Below are positions 1 through 10,933 of a stretch of 64,000 nt of DNA, in pieces. Where the stretch lies: assembly GCA_021613535.1 (NCBI GenBank), contig CP075493.1, positions 7,006,001 through 7,070,000 on the forward strand. The letters run 5' to 3'. The notes under the pieces were generated by a model that worked only from the letters and a program-made list of their open reading frames with translations, did no database searches and was not told the origin of the DNA. How positions within the stretch are numbered: position 1 is the first letter of the stretch; each line of letters starts with the position of its first letter. This DNA comes from Adineta vaga. Taxonomy: Eukaryota; Rotifera. The translations under genes were made by a program, and so were the position numbers.

Positions 1-461
1 ATAGCACCAACAAATAAAGCAACATCAACGTCTTTAAAGGCTGTTTCTTCACTATCCGTTGGTATTGCTCCTAAATAAAAAATAGTTTTATAAAATCAAA
101 TAGATAATTTCATTCATCTATTTAATCTTACCCTTAACTAAAGGTAAACTAGTGTCTTCAATTTCCATAACGACACCTTGAAGTACGCCCATCATCGGTG
201 TAATATCGAGTAAATGAAGAATAACACTCTAAATAAATCAAAGGATTCGTCTTCAAATGAAATCATTCTAATAGCAAAGAAAGAACTCACTTGATCTTTT
301 CCAAAAACATCACCGTTACAAATTTGATGAATTAATGAATAAGCAATTTGACCGGCAGCTCCGGTAATAACAATACGAATTGGATCTTTAGTTTTCTATT
401 TAAACAGATACAAGAAAATTATTGATTTTTCTTTTTCTTTGTTTCTTACTGATGAAGACAT
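1..461 (-). CDS. MDH1: Cytosolic malate dehydrogenase, 5' part
   Basis: NAD-dependent malate dehydrogenase interconverts malate and oxaloacetate in the cytosol. The gene reads right to left and is cut by the left edge, so only the N-terminal part is present. Four coding exons can be read: 450-461 (MSSS), 291-395, 132-228 and 1-70. Their phases join cleanly. The second exon encodes the dinucleotide-binding start [16 protein letters not shown], followed by NGDVFGKDQ; the third carries [14 protein letters not shown]. These match the Rossmann fold of cytosolic (MDH1-type) rather than mitochondrial or lactate dehydrogenase. Introns are about 55-60 bp. It is divergent from TM2D3, with 294 bp between the two start codons. 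Identification is firm; the C-terminal catalytic half lies outside the window. Confidence 0.93.
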
Positions 462-755
462 AATTTGTTTCTAGTTATGTAAAAATCTAAAAGTTAAATG
501 AATTTTAAAGTGATAGAAGAAAAAGTATATACGATGGTTATTTATAGAAGAAATGGAGTAAATATAATTCGTACCTAGAAGAAATACACAAGGCAAAAAG
601 CGGCGAGAAAGAGAAAACGAAATTATTTTACAAATGATCTTGATTGGTTTTTGTATCAACCAATAAATGAATCTGTTGCATCGAGCACAAGCTAACTGAA
701 ATATGTTGGTCTATCTTATTCATCGGTCTGTGTTTTTCTTACAAACAATGAACTA
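462..755. promoter_or_regulatory. Divergent MDH1/TM2D3 promoter region with inverted CCAAT pair and uORF
   Basis: This 294-bp gap separates two divergent start codons. It holds ATTGG at about 637 and CCAAT at about 659, facing each other across a short spacer, an arrangement typical of NF-Y-type boxes. Just before TM2D3, ATG AAC TAA (748-756) forms a two-codon upstream ORF whose stop overlaps the TM2D3 start as TAATG. Whether the transcript begins early enough to include it is unknown. Confidence 0.45.
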
Positions 756-1367
756 ATGATCAATGTCAATTTTATTCTCCTACTTTTCATCCAACTATTT
801 GGTTTAATTACTAGTCAAAATCGCTTTCTTAGTCTTACTCCATGTCATCAAGTGTCAATTGAATCTGTTGATTGCACACTAACATCAGATTGTAAATATG
901 GTGAAGAACTTTCCGCTTCATGTCGAATGTTAAATGGTTCATGTTTAAATACAAATCAAAAACCTGTTTCTTCATTTCAACGTTCATATATATGTCGATA
1001 TTGTTATCAAATCTCATTGGATGAATTAGCTTGCACACCAAATATTGCTTGTCGTCATCATCAAAATTCTAATCGTTACAAATCAAATTGTACAATTGCT
1101 GATGAAACACAACTTTGTTTAGGTTCAAGGACATTCTATAGAAATATTGAATGTAATTGGACGAGTGGTTATAAGAAATGGAATGCTTTATTATTAAGTA
1201 TTTTCGTTGGTGGCCTTGGTTTTGATCGATTCTATTTAGGACATATTAAAGAAGCTTTTGGAAAAATATTTTCATTTGGTGGTCTTGGTATTTGGACATT
1301 AATTGATTCAGTATTGATTGCTTGTGGTTATTTAACACCGGATGATGGCTCAGTCTATATCGAATAA
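756..1367 (+). CDS. TM2D3: TM2 domain-containing protein 3 (almondex-like)
   Basis: An intronless 203-residue membrane protein. Residues 1-21 form a hydrophobic signal peptide. Residues about 29-135 are a cysteine-rich extracellular region. The TM2 domain starts near residue 143, with a first membrane helix, the GLGFDRFYLG turn (the DRF-type motif of the family) and a second helix in SFGGLGIWTLIDSVLIACGY. The tail DDGSVYIE fits the TM2D3 subgroup, and KIFSFGGLGIWTLID distinguishes it from TM2D1 and TM2D2. In flies the orthologue almondex supports Notch signalling; that role here is inferred from family only. The chosen ATG overlaps the stop of a tiny uORF. Confidence 0.9.
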   Translation: MINVNFILLLFIQLFGLITSQNRFLSLTPCHQVSIESVDCTLTSDCKYGEELSASCRMLNGSCLNTNQKPVSSFQRSYICRYCYQISLDELACTPNIACRHHQNSNRYKSNCTIADETQLCLGSRTFYRNIECNWTSGYKKWNALLLSIFVGGLGFDRFYLGHIKEAFGKIFSFGGLGIWTLIDSVLIACGYLTPDDGSVYIE

Positions 1368-1660
1368 AATCAATGAACCTATTTTTGTTATTTGTAAATA
1401 AGTTAAAACGAACTTTTTTTTATTGTAATCTTTCTTTTCCTAAGAAATAGAGAGAATATGATAATTAGACAAAGCATACATTCGTTAATATCATTGCATT
1501 GCATCCATCTACATGTAAGTACTGATAGCAAACATCTAACAAATACACGATTTACATCGATGCTTAATAAAATGCTAAGATTATCATTTATGAATATCTA
1601 TATCAATATGGTGTTGAAAGCTTGTTTGTTTTTTTAAATTTATTATTGATTCTTTCAGAT

Positions 1661-2002
1661 ATGTCTTTAAACAATGAATCCATCCCACGTAATAAACCAT
1701 TTGCACGTGATATTGATCCTCAACGTATACGAATGCCTATCAACGATTCTCATATTCTGAATTTGCCTCCTCCACCACAACCAACAACAACCTACTCATC
1801 ATTTACTGTTCGTCCATCAGCAATACCAGGCAATTTCAATATTCCACCACCACCACCACTCTCTGTCTCAACATCTTCTATGCTTAACGATACAATGTCA
1901 ACATTTAATAAAGAACGTTTACATGATGTTTTACAACAAGGTCTCGGCACATATGTATATATTGAACATTTTGGTCTTGTTCCCAAATTAAATCATTTCT
2001 AA
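1661..2002 (+). CDS. Small proline-rich protein, function unknown
   Basis: A 113-residue ORF starting MSLNNESIPRNKPFARD. The start was chosen because TTCTTTCAG at 1651-1658 is a good splice or trans-splice acceptor two bases before the ATG; the longer upstream reading frame would run through it. A possible donor, GTAAGTACTG, lies near 1515. The middle has two PPPP runs separated by Ser/Thr-rich sequence, and the C-terminal 35 residues (NKERLHDVLQQGLGTYVYIE onward) look folded and conserved-like. I do not recognise a family. It lies 293 bp after TM2D3 on the same strand and converges on the NHL gene. Confidence 0.55.
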   Translation: MSLNNESIPRNKPFARDIDPQRIRMPINDSHILNLPPPPQPTTTYSSFTVRPSAIPGNFNIPPPPPLSVSTSSMLNDTMSTFNKERLHDVLQQGLGTYVYIEHFGLVPKLNHF

Positions 2003-2175
2003 ATCTTCTTCATTCTTCTTCATTGAAAAGATGAGGAAAAAAACAGTAACACAGATATTCTTTTTACAATCACAAAAAGACTAGATGAGAAAAAAAAGAA
2101 ACCTAATACTGACAAATAATCACAAATGAATGCTTCTTTCTTGTGTTATGTAAAAAAAGAAATACTAATTCTTAA

Positions 2176-5170
2176 CTAATAACTAATATTAAATGCTCGT
2201 ACACATCCAGCTAGATAACATGAAACATAAAATTGTGTACCGGCACGATTTGTACATATACCTGATGGTCGTTTGATATGTTCGTTTAATTTCAATGCCG
2301 TTTTATATTCACCATTCGACGAAAAGATCTACATAAATTTCAATATTTATCTATAGAATCAAACAATTCATGTATATTACTTGTATTCGATCATTTTTAC
2401 TATCAGCACTTATAATATTTCCACCAGAATCAACAAATAAACCTGACGGATCAATCATTTGACCATTTCCTCGTCCTTGACCACCAAATACAGTTGTACA
2501 AGAAAATTCAAATTGATTACGAATTGTTGTTCCATAAATTAAACTACGACCTATTATAAATAATCTTCTCTTCTCTTTTCTATTCTATTCTATTCTATGA
2601 AAATCAATTGTTCTTACCAAGATCAGCAATATATATATTATCATTATGTACAGCAAGAAAACGTGGTTTACTATTCGTGTCTGGTAGAATTTTTCCATCA
2701 ATATGACTGATATTTTGTTGTTTTAATATCTCGTCTGATTCTTTATTAATAACAATATGTTGTTCAAATACTAGTTGACGATTATGTGGATCAAATAATA
2801 GTAATCGACTATTTTCAGCTGTTTTATTATCTGTTGCTTTTGATTCGATCGTTAATAAATAACGATCACGAAACATAGCAATACCTAGTTAAGAAGAGAT
2901 ATCTATGAAATTACATGTCGAATTTTTGATTCAAAAACAAACCATATAGTTGTTTAATAGAAGGATGACCGATCGTTTGTATCAAACGACCATCTGGTTC
3001 AGTTATATAAATATGTTCCCGTTCAACAATCAATATATTATCACGTATATTAGACATCACAGCACTTGGACGATGCAATTTCATTTGCTAAAATGATACA
3101 AAACAAAAAAAATTGAATTGTAAATTCTTAGTTATTGAGGATGTAAATCGTATTTCATACTTGATTACTAGTAATTGTATGTTTCAGTTGACCTGTTTGA
3201 ATATCAAATAAACGAACACTCTGTGAATTACGATGAACATCGCATGAAAGTAATGTTAATTCATCATATGATAAACCAACACCAATGGGTAAACATGTAG
3301 CTTGTGAACCATTTTGTGGTGTTCCATATGTCATATATAGATCACCACGTAATGAAGGGCGATCTAAAATTAATTTACGACGAGAATGAATTAATTTAAA
3401 ATCAAATTACTTTGTTTTTTCCCAAATTCTTGTATATATTCATCAGTTATATGTGAATTAACCATGGCTGTTGTATAATTAAGATGTGATTGTTCAGGAA
3501 TGATGGAAAGTTCATATTTAACTGGATGCCAACTATATTATGAATGATATTAATTATCTCTCTCTATATATATATATGTATATTATTAGAATTTTTTATT
3601 TTACCATGCATCAGCCACGCCTCGATCAGTAAAACATGGGTCTAGATAATATTGTCGTCCTTTCTCAATGCTCCATTCATCGTCATCCCTAGATAAAAAG
3701 AAAACAATATTATGCAGAATAATGATGATTATTTATCTCTGTAGTTACATTGTAGGTGTACCGGATATTATATATGGTTTTGGTGTATTACCAAATTGAA
3801 TACTACCTTCATACACTGATGTCGGTGTATCTATATTACGTTCATGGTGAACATAATGATCATCATTACTAATTAGATTCGTTTTTGCTGACAAATATTG
3901 ATTCTCAGACAATACGGTATTTTGATCTATGATGTCTGTTGTTGACGTAAATTGACGTGGCGGAAAAGCAGCAAGTGTTGCTATTGGTTTCTTTATAGGC
4001 TGAGTAGTTCTATCGGTTATTTCATATTCGTTTGAAAAGGAAACAGTCGATATCGGTCGTGATACTGATGATGATACTACATTTGTCTCTGTTGATATTG
4101 GTAATGAAGTAACTGTTAGATTTTTCATTTGATTCATAAGTTTTGTTGTAATTGATGTTGTTGTCAATGGAAGAGGAGGATCTGATATGGATTGAGAAAA
4201 TACTGTAGAAGATGGTGGTGGTGGTGGAAGATTAAAAGTCGTTGTTGTTTCTTTCGAAATAGTAGTACTCTGATATCCATTTGTATGACCATTGTATTTG
4301 TATGAATCTATATCATACACAATAAAAGTCAATAATTTATCGAGTCTTAAATCAGTAGAAAAATTCTAATGTCACTTTTATTAACTGAACTATATTTTCC
4401 AATAATACATCTACAAGCATAGTACCTGTCTTTTGGATTGGTATTGTTGTATCCAGATCATGAGTCAATGATAAAGCTTCCACTTCAACTGGTAGAGAAT
4501 TAATCTTTTGAAGATTGGTTAATACTGCTAAAAAAAAGTGAAGGATTGATGAATAAGAAATTTTTTTAATTCTTCAAATACCTGACATATTTTTATACAT
4601 ATTTGTATACGACGTATTATCGTTATCTATTCGAATGAGACAGATAATATATAGTTATGTATTGCGACAATTAACTAATTACTTTGTTGTTGAATAATTG
4701 CTGAAAGACTTCGATGAATTGATTCAAGTGCTTGAGATGATTGTCGAATAGTATCAGGCTCAAGCCAAGTGAAACATTCATCAATAGAATCTTTTAGTTT
4801 TTCTTTAAAAACGAATTAATAACGGTAATAAATCATAAGATGTTTGTATCAACTCACTAGCAAATTGTTGAATATCATCATAGATCAATTCTGAATCTGG
4901 TGCAAAGCGAATAAACGTTTGCGTCAAAGATAGTAAGATATTAAATGTATCTTGTGGATTACTATGTAGTAATACTCGGCAATCTTCAAGAGCTGGTTGA
5001 AGAAAAGTATTCACAGCATAAGCAAATGGATGAATTCTGTATGAAAAGAAAAATCTTCTATTAAATATAGATTCGAAATTAAAAGATCATTCTTACTGAT
5101 GAGCAAGAAATCTAAATAAGAGTAGTTTAGGTCGATCAAAACTTTTCGACGATGATGTATTTTGTTTCAT
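2176..5170 (-). CDS. NHL-repeat beta-propeller protein
   Basis: A multi-exon gene of roughly 750-800 residues starting [15 protein letters not shown] at 5170. The N-terminal part ([20 protein letters not shown] onward) is alpha-helical and ends in a glutamine-rich helix. A long Ser/Thr/Pro-rich linker with a PPPPPSS run follows. The C-terminal half is a beta-propeller: repeated strands such as [36 protein letters not shown] and [19 protein letters not shown] have the NHL pattern. No RING, B-box or kinase domain is visible, so it is not a complete TRIM protein. Exon phases join throughout; one exon is interrupted near 4806-4858. Partners and role are not inferable. It is 300 bp downstream of the CEP97-like gene on the same strand. 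Confidence 0.7.
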
Positions 5171-5470
5171 GATTGAGTGAATATAAATGAGAAACAAAAA
5201 CGAATTGTCTATTTATCGTCCCTCACATTTTTTACCCATTTTTCAAATCCAATCGTATTTTCTATAGTAAATCTATTGTTCATATATACTATGTGCGACA
5301 TCTTGTATGTTGAGATAAAGATTTTATTTATAATTTGTGATGTGAACAAATCCACAAATTCATACAGTATTTATCAAATATCTGACAAAAAATCCATGAA
5401 AAAATGACACAAAAAAGTATGTACAATCAAAGAAAAACAGAGAAAAGTTTTTATTTTGTAAAGTTCATGA

Positions 5471-8400
5471 TCAACTCAAAGACGATGTTGTACGAGGAAC
5501 AGTCATTGAATTGAATGTATCAATTGATGTTATAGGAAGTTGTTGAAGTAAAAGATGACCCTGATTAGTATTGATATTGGGTTCTGGTTGAAAAGTTAGA
5601 GAACGATCAACCAATTTAACCTAAAAGAAATGAATACGAATGATTTGACAAAGCTTGACAACAAAAATGTAATTAATTACGTCAGGTTTTGTTGCATTGG
5701 TAGCTTCTTTTGGGCTAGGTAATATATTCATTGGCAAAGCGTTCAATAGGACATTATTTCGTTTGATCTTATGTGGACTTTTAACAAGACGAGACATAAT
5801 TCCTGTTCGTACTGGACTACATTTTGTTGCTGATGAATCATTGAGAGAGAGAACTTTGCTACCTGATTCGTTAGTAGTGACTATCTCGCTATGACTTGGA
5901 CTTGATGTAGATGATACTGGAAGTCGATAAGCACTGAGATTTTCATTAGAACTTGTATGATTAGAATGTAAAGGACTTGATGTATTCTAGAGAGAGAGAG
6001 AGATAAAATCAATGATAGGCTTTTTTCCTTACAGATTTTTTATCTAATACTTTTGAAGATTCTGTATGTTGTTGTTCTGCTGATAAAGGAAATCCACCAG
6101 ATAACATCGAATGATGAACTTGAGTTTGTTGTTGTTGTTCGTGAATCATATAAGGTGATTTAATTGGATCATTTGATAGTCGAACTAAGTTTTCTTGTGA
6201 CTGTATTTGTCGTAATGGTGCTGATGAGATACTATCTACCATATGATCTGATTGAGTTCGTTGAAGTCCTTTGACATCAGATGCTTCGGAATCTGACCGA
6301 GGTGTTACTGGTTGTTGTCGACGAAATCTTGCCACAACTACATTTGAATCATCAGATTCTCCATTTTCATCATATGCACGAAGTTTGATTTTATATTCTC
6401 CTTCATCCCGAATGCAATCAATGACAGTTTCAAATTTTCCTGGATCGACTGAACCTTTAAATACATCATCGATATAGATTCGATAACCATGAATGGCACG
6501 TTGTTCATTTAACGGATTAGGTGTCCAATGAAGAAAGAAACTTTTTGTATCACGTTTGGATATATGTGCACGTAAAGGTGGATGTAAAATATAAGATTTA
6601 ATATTTAAACGAGATTCTAAATCACGTAAACGACGACTAAGTGAACGATTTTCTTCAAGAAGTTTTTCCGTTTCACGTTGATGAGTTGTATTTTGAGTTT
6701 CAAACTAAAATATTTACATAATGTTCATGAAGTTTCATGATAAGTTTTCTCTCACCGATTTCCAAAGTGTTGCTAATGCCGATGTTTGTAATTCTGTTGT
6801 TTTCGTAAATCGTTCATGAAGATTGAGATATCTATTGTTAATAGAGATTGAGTTTTTTTTTTCTTCCAAGAAAATTATCGAAATGAAACTTACGCTTGAA
6901 GAACTGATGTTCGAACTGATTCGATCGATGTTGTTAATTTTGTTAATTCAGCTGTATTCTCTCGAATAGTAGTAGGGTTCTGTGTTGACAATAATGGATT
7001 GATTGGAGCGGATTTTAATTGCAATTCATTCTCATCACCATCATCATGATTATTATTATCTATTAGAGTCATCATGGATATAAATCTTAATAATCTGATT
7101 AGAAAATACATACGATGCTTATGATCATTGGAAGTAATCTGCTGTTCATGCTTTGCTCGAAGTGCTGATGTACGTCGATGTGGAGGATCTGATAAATTAA
7201 ATGTATCAGCAGCAATAGTATGACGTTTTGTTCGATCTTGTTGACCTAAAAGATGATTATAATATTTTAATATAGTTTTGAAGTTTCATAATTACGTGTC
7301 GCAAGATTTTTATTTGCATGTGGACGCATATGTACTTGCATGGCTGTGGATACGATAGGGCCACGATTTGTCGTTCTTGGTGAATATTTATTGGCATTAT
7401 ATGCTAAATGACTTGATGTTCGTTTTGATTGTTGTGAATTAGTAGAAGATCGTGGTCGAGAAATGCTCGCTTCATCACTCGAATGATTATCAACAGGATA
7501 TTGATTTAATTTCGATTGAAGCATATTTTGATCGAGTGGTTTTATCGGTCGATTATCATAGTCACTATAACGATTATATGAATTATGATCAGAATGATTT
7601 GAATCATCGTGATGACTGATTGAACGAATATATTTAGGACTTGGTGTTCGAATTTGTTGGTCAGAATTGGGAACTGTTGTTTTTCGATGTTCAGTTAAAA
7701 TAATTGGTTCATTTATTGTTGACACCGATGATGATGGACTTAGTTTTCGAAATTCCGATTCCGATAGGAGTAAACTTTGTTGTAATTTAGCTGGTTGATC
7801 TGAAGATATTTAATTTTGGTATATATTTGAAAAAATAATCGAAGAAATTTTCTAACCTTTCGAGAATGTTTCATTTGCATCTTTCATAGTGTCTGTTGTT
7901 TTTATAGAGATTTCATCGATATCACCATTGTGTCGATATAAATCCTGTTGAAACATAATTCGTGATAGATGAAGATCATCTCTCTATATGAAGATACTCA
8001 TTAAAACAAATCGTAAATTCAAAATAATAAAATTGTTTACTTCATCAGCGTTAGTTCCACAAATTTTGATTAAATATTGAACTAGTTCATAATGATCTCC
8101 AGGTCGAAATGATCGTCCTTTTCCTTGACTTAATAACCATTCTGCTTTTAAACTAAATAAATTATTCTTAAAATCAACAAATTTATTTTCCTATGTCAAT
8201 TAACCTTTCTTTTCTCGTTATAAATGTTCCATCTAGATTTTGAATTGTTAAGCACCAATTCAAAATATATGGACGATAATCAAATGGTTGATGATAACCA
8301 TGTCGATCATTGATGATAAATAAACATGGATTATCATGAATATAGAATGTATTTAAATCGATTAATTGTGTTAAATAGGAAATCTAATCAACGATAAAAA

Positions 8401-9328
8401 TAGGTGGAATTTTAAAATAATCGTTAAAAATTACTTCGCTTAAATCTTTTATTTCATTGTCTGAAATCACAAGTGTATGAATTGATTTTGGCCAATAACG
8501 AGGCGCGAATGCCAATGTATCGATGAGATTTTTATGTAAATTTAGATACTAGAAAGGAAAAATAAAGTAAATACGATATGTTTGAACGAGTTATAAGAAG
8601 AAAAGATTTCTTTTCTTTTTAAATTTTCTCGGAATGAAAAAATAAACAAAATATGATCTTACCTTAAGTGCTGTAAGATGTGATAAATCTTCGATTTGAC
8701 GAATAGAATTATCGCTAGCATCCAATGATTGTAACGAATGACAAGCATCTAAAACACCTATATTATGAATATTATTGCCGGCAATATTAAGCATGATCAG
8801 ATTTGGTAATGATTTTAGACCTGAATAAAAGATAAAAGAGATTTATGCAATTGGATAGTGACGAAAATGTCATTACAATCGATAGAATCAAGAGAATTGT
8901 TGGATAAATTCAATTTTTGTAGTGTTTTCAAACGACCGATTAGACGAATATCAATCAATCGATTGTGAGAAATTGATAACTAAAATTCGACATGAATGCT
9001 TGCAAATGATTCATAATAAATTTCTTACTTGAATCAGATGTGTTAAAACATCTAACTGTTCAACTTTTGTGATATCATTATGATCAAGTAGAACAACATT
9101 GAAATTTATATTATTTGGAAGTTTGTCGATTTTCCGTAAATTTTTCGACGATAAATCAAGACGTGTTAAATGTTGATCAACTAAACGATCATCAATAGAA
9201 AAATTTAAAGGTTGATAGGTAGGATTTGACATAGGTGTTGATCTTGGAGACATGGATTCATTTGGCCAATGAATAGTCGTTGCTTGTTCTTGCCGTGCAG
9301 GCACTGGTCGATGTTGAGCGATTTGCAT
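5471..9328 (-). CDS. CEP97: CEP97-type leucine-rich repeat protein with C-terminal coiled coil and FN3 domain
   Basis: CEP97 works with CCP110 to cap centrioles and restrain cilium formation. The first about 110 residues are partly disordered. They are followed by LRRs of the SDS22 type ([20 protein letters not shown] and later repeats such as [20 protein letters not shown]), then an LRR cap. Next comes the diagnostic block [20 protein letters not shown], nearly identical to vertebrate CEP97. The middle is long, Ser/Asn-rich and disordered. A coiled coil ([20 protein letters not shown]) then leads into one fibronectin type III domain ([20 protein letters not shown] to [20 protein letters not shown]). 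I do not recall an FN3 domain in vertebrate CEP97. All joints read in phase, so I treat it as one gene, but two genes cannot be excluded. CTCAG lies 16 bases before the ATG. Confidence 0.75.
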
Positions 9329-10127
9329 TTGAAATAGTTTTGAAACTGAGAATGCACGAGAATATTCTACATGACGATTGTTTTAAATAGAGTGGGAGTA
9401 AAAGATTCTTTTAAGTAACGATTGAGTAATTGATTTTCTTGTTCTTTAGTCATCTATATATCTTTTTTCTTCGTTCTTTTCTTTCCTCGTTAAAGTTCAG
9501 TTCTTTGTTGTAGACATTTTTTCAAGTACAAATTACCATAGAAACCGTGATAAATGATGAGAATCATTCGTTTACGATTGGTATAGAATGAAAATCTCAG
9601 AATTTCAAATCGAAAACATCATTTTATTAAATACAAAATTCAAGAAGTTTCATTATAGATGACATTATTAATCATTCGATACTGACAATAGAAATACGAC
9701 GTCTTTATTTACTGAACGACTAAATATATCAATTTAAAAGATTGATACCATACGCCATCTATGTCAATTATACTTTTCGCATTATATCCACTATAAGAAT
9801 TTTCCTACGAAGAAGCGAATTTTTAGGGATATTTCTTTCTAATATATTCAAAAAAAAATTGTCTATATCATTGCTTTTATTTTCTCCGAATACTTTCTTT
9901 TGAAAGGTTGTTCAGTAATCGATTCAATAATTTTCCTCAAATCCTCTCCATTGATGGTATTGACCAACCCAATTTGAAAGAACGAAATATATAAAGCCAA
10001 GTTTAAAGGCCGGCCATCTTGATCATTTTCATCATAGACGGTTTTTGTTTGTCTCTTACTCGTAATTTTATTGTGTTTGCGTCATTCATACAAACTTCAT
10101 TCTTTTTACTCATTTCATTGCAGGAAG
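9329..10127. promoter_or_regulatory. Divergent CEP97/WBP4 intergenic region
   Basis: No gene is evident. The region holds GCCATCTATGTC at 9754 and TTTTCGCA at 9774, both related to motifs seen in other gaps of this window. A GC-rich block, GGCCGGCCATCTTG (10008-10021), stands out in AT-rich surroundings; read on the other strand it contains AAGATGGC, the core of a YY1-type site. A donor-like GTAATTTTATTG near 10060 and the acceptor CATTGCAG ending at 10123 suggest a 5' UTR intron before WBP4. Confidence 0.4.
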
Positions 10128-10808
10128 ATGACTGAATTTTGGAAATCGGGCGAAAAACATTTCTGTACATTTTGTAAATGTTGGTTAGCTGGAAATAAAA
10201 TTAGTATCAATCTACATGAAAGTGGTAATCATCATAAGAGTATGGTTCGAGCAAAAGTCGAACAACTACGGAAGGCAAGTGTAGAAAAAGAACGTGAAAG
10301 TAAACAATTTAATGAAACATTAGGAAAAATAGAACGTGCTGCTAATGAATCATATCGTCGAGATATGGCTAATAATGCAATAACAACAGCAAATAGTAGT
10401 CAACAAGGTATTTCGACATCATCCGATGCAAATCTTCCATCAAAACTTAAACGACCTGCCAATGAACCTATACAAATACAAATGAAAAAACCTAAATTTA
10501 TTATTAAAACTCCAACACCAAAACCAGTCTATGAACCAATTGATACACCTTCGGAAAGTGAAACGAAAGTACCGGAAAAAGAAGAAATACCAAAAGTTGA
10601 AGAATCAGTAACAAGTAAAAATGTTCCGGAAGAAAAGCAAGAGCCCGTGATAGATAATAATGATACTGGTGAAGGTATTTGGTATGAATCGAAGACTGCT
10701 AATCAAGAATCATTCTATTGGAATGATACAACTGGCGAATCGACTTGGACACCACCTGCTGTATATCTTTCTATTGAAAAACAACGAGCAAAAGGATTAA
10801 ATGTTTGA
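10128..10808 (+). CDS. WBP4: WW domain-binding protein 4 (FBP21), spliceosomal
   Basis: WBP4 is a spliceosomal B-complex protein that binds proline-rich splicing factors. This version has 226 residues. It begins MTEFWKSGEKHFCTFCKCWL, the matrin/U1C-type zinc finger (two Cys near residues 13-16, two His near 31-37), and continues with a charged helix (VEQLRKASVEKERESKQF). A Lys/Glu/Pro-rich linker leads to one C-terminal WW domain, GIWYESKTANQESFYWNDTT followed by GESTWTPP. The vertebrate protein is longer with two WW domains, so this one is reduced. The coding region has no intron. ATG 10128 is preceded by CATTGCAG|GAAG, which rules out the longer upstream frame. Importin alpha follows after 125 bp. 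Confidence 0.92.
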   Translation: MTEFWKSGEKHFCTFCKCWLAGNKISINLHESGNHHKSMVRAKVEQLRKASVEKERESKQFNETLGKIERAANESYRRDMANNAITTANSSQQGISTSSDANLPSKLKRPANEPIQIQMKKPKFIIKTPTPKPVYEPIDTPSESETKVPEKEEIPKVEESVTSKNVPEEKQEPVIDNNDTGEGIWYESKTANQESFYWNDTTGESTWTPPAVYLSIEKQRAKGLNV

Positions 10809-10933
10809 AATAAAATTTTTGTTGTTTTCGTATTTCATAGTCTATGTAAAAGAATTGTTGATATATATTCTCATTTGTAAATTTCAGATAGAAGAAAATC
10901 TTCATTCAATTAATTTACTTTAAAAACTAAACC

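Noticed and set aside
4806-4858. In-frame reading through the NHL gene near [14 protein letters not shown]
   Set aside because: Bounded by GT and AG with matching phase, and the next exon ([13 protein letters not shown]) continues the helix; treated as an intron.
10071-10127. Upstream in-frame extension of WBP4 starting MCLRHSYKLH
   Set aside because: CATTGCAG|GAAG just before the family-typical MTEFWKSG start marks this as intron sequence.
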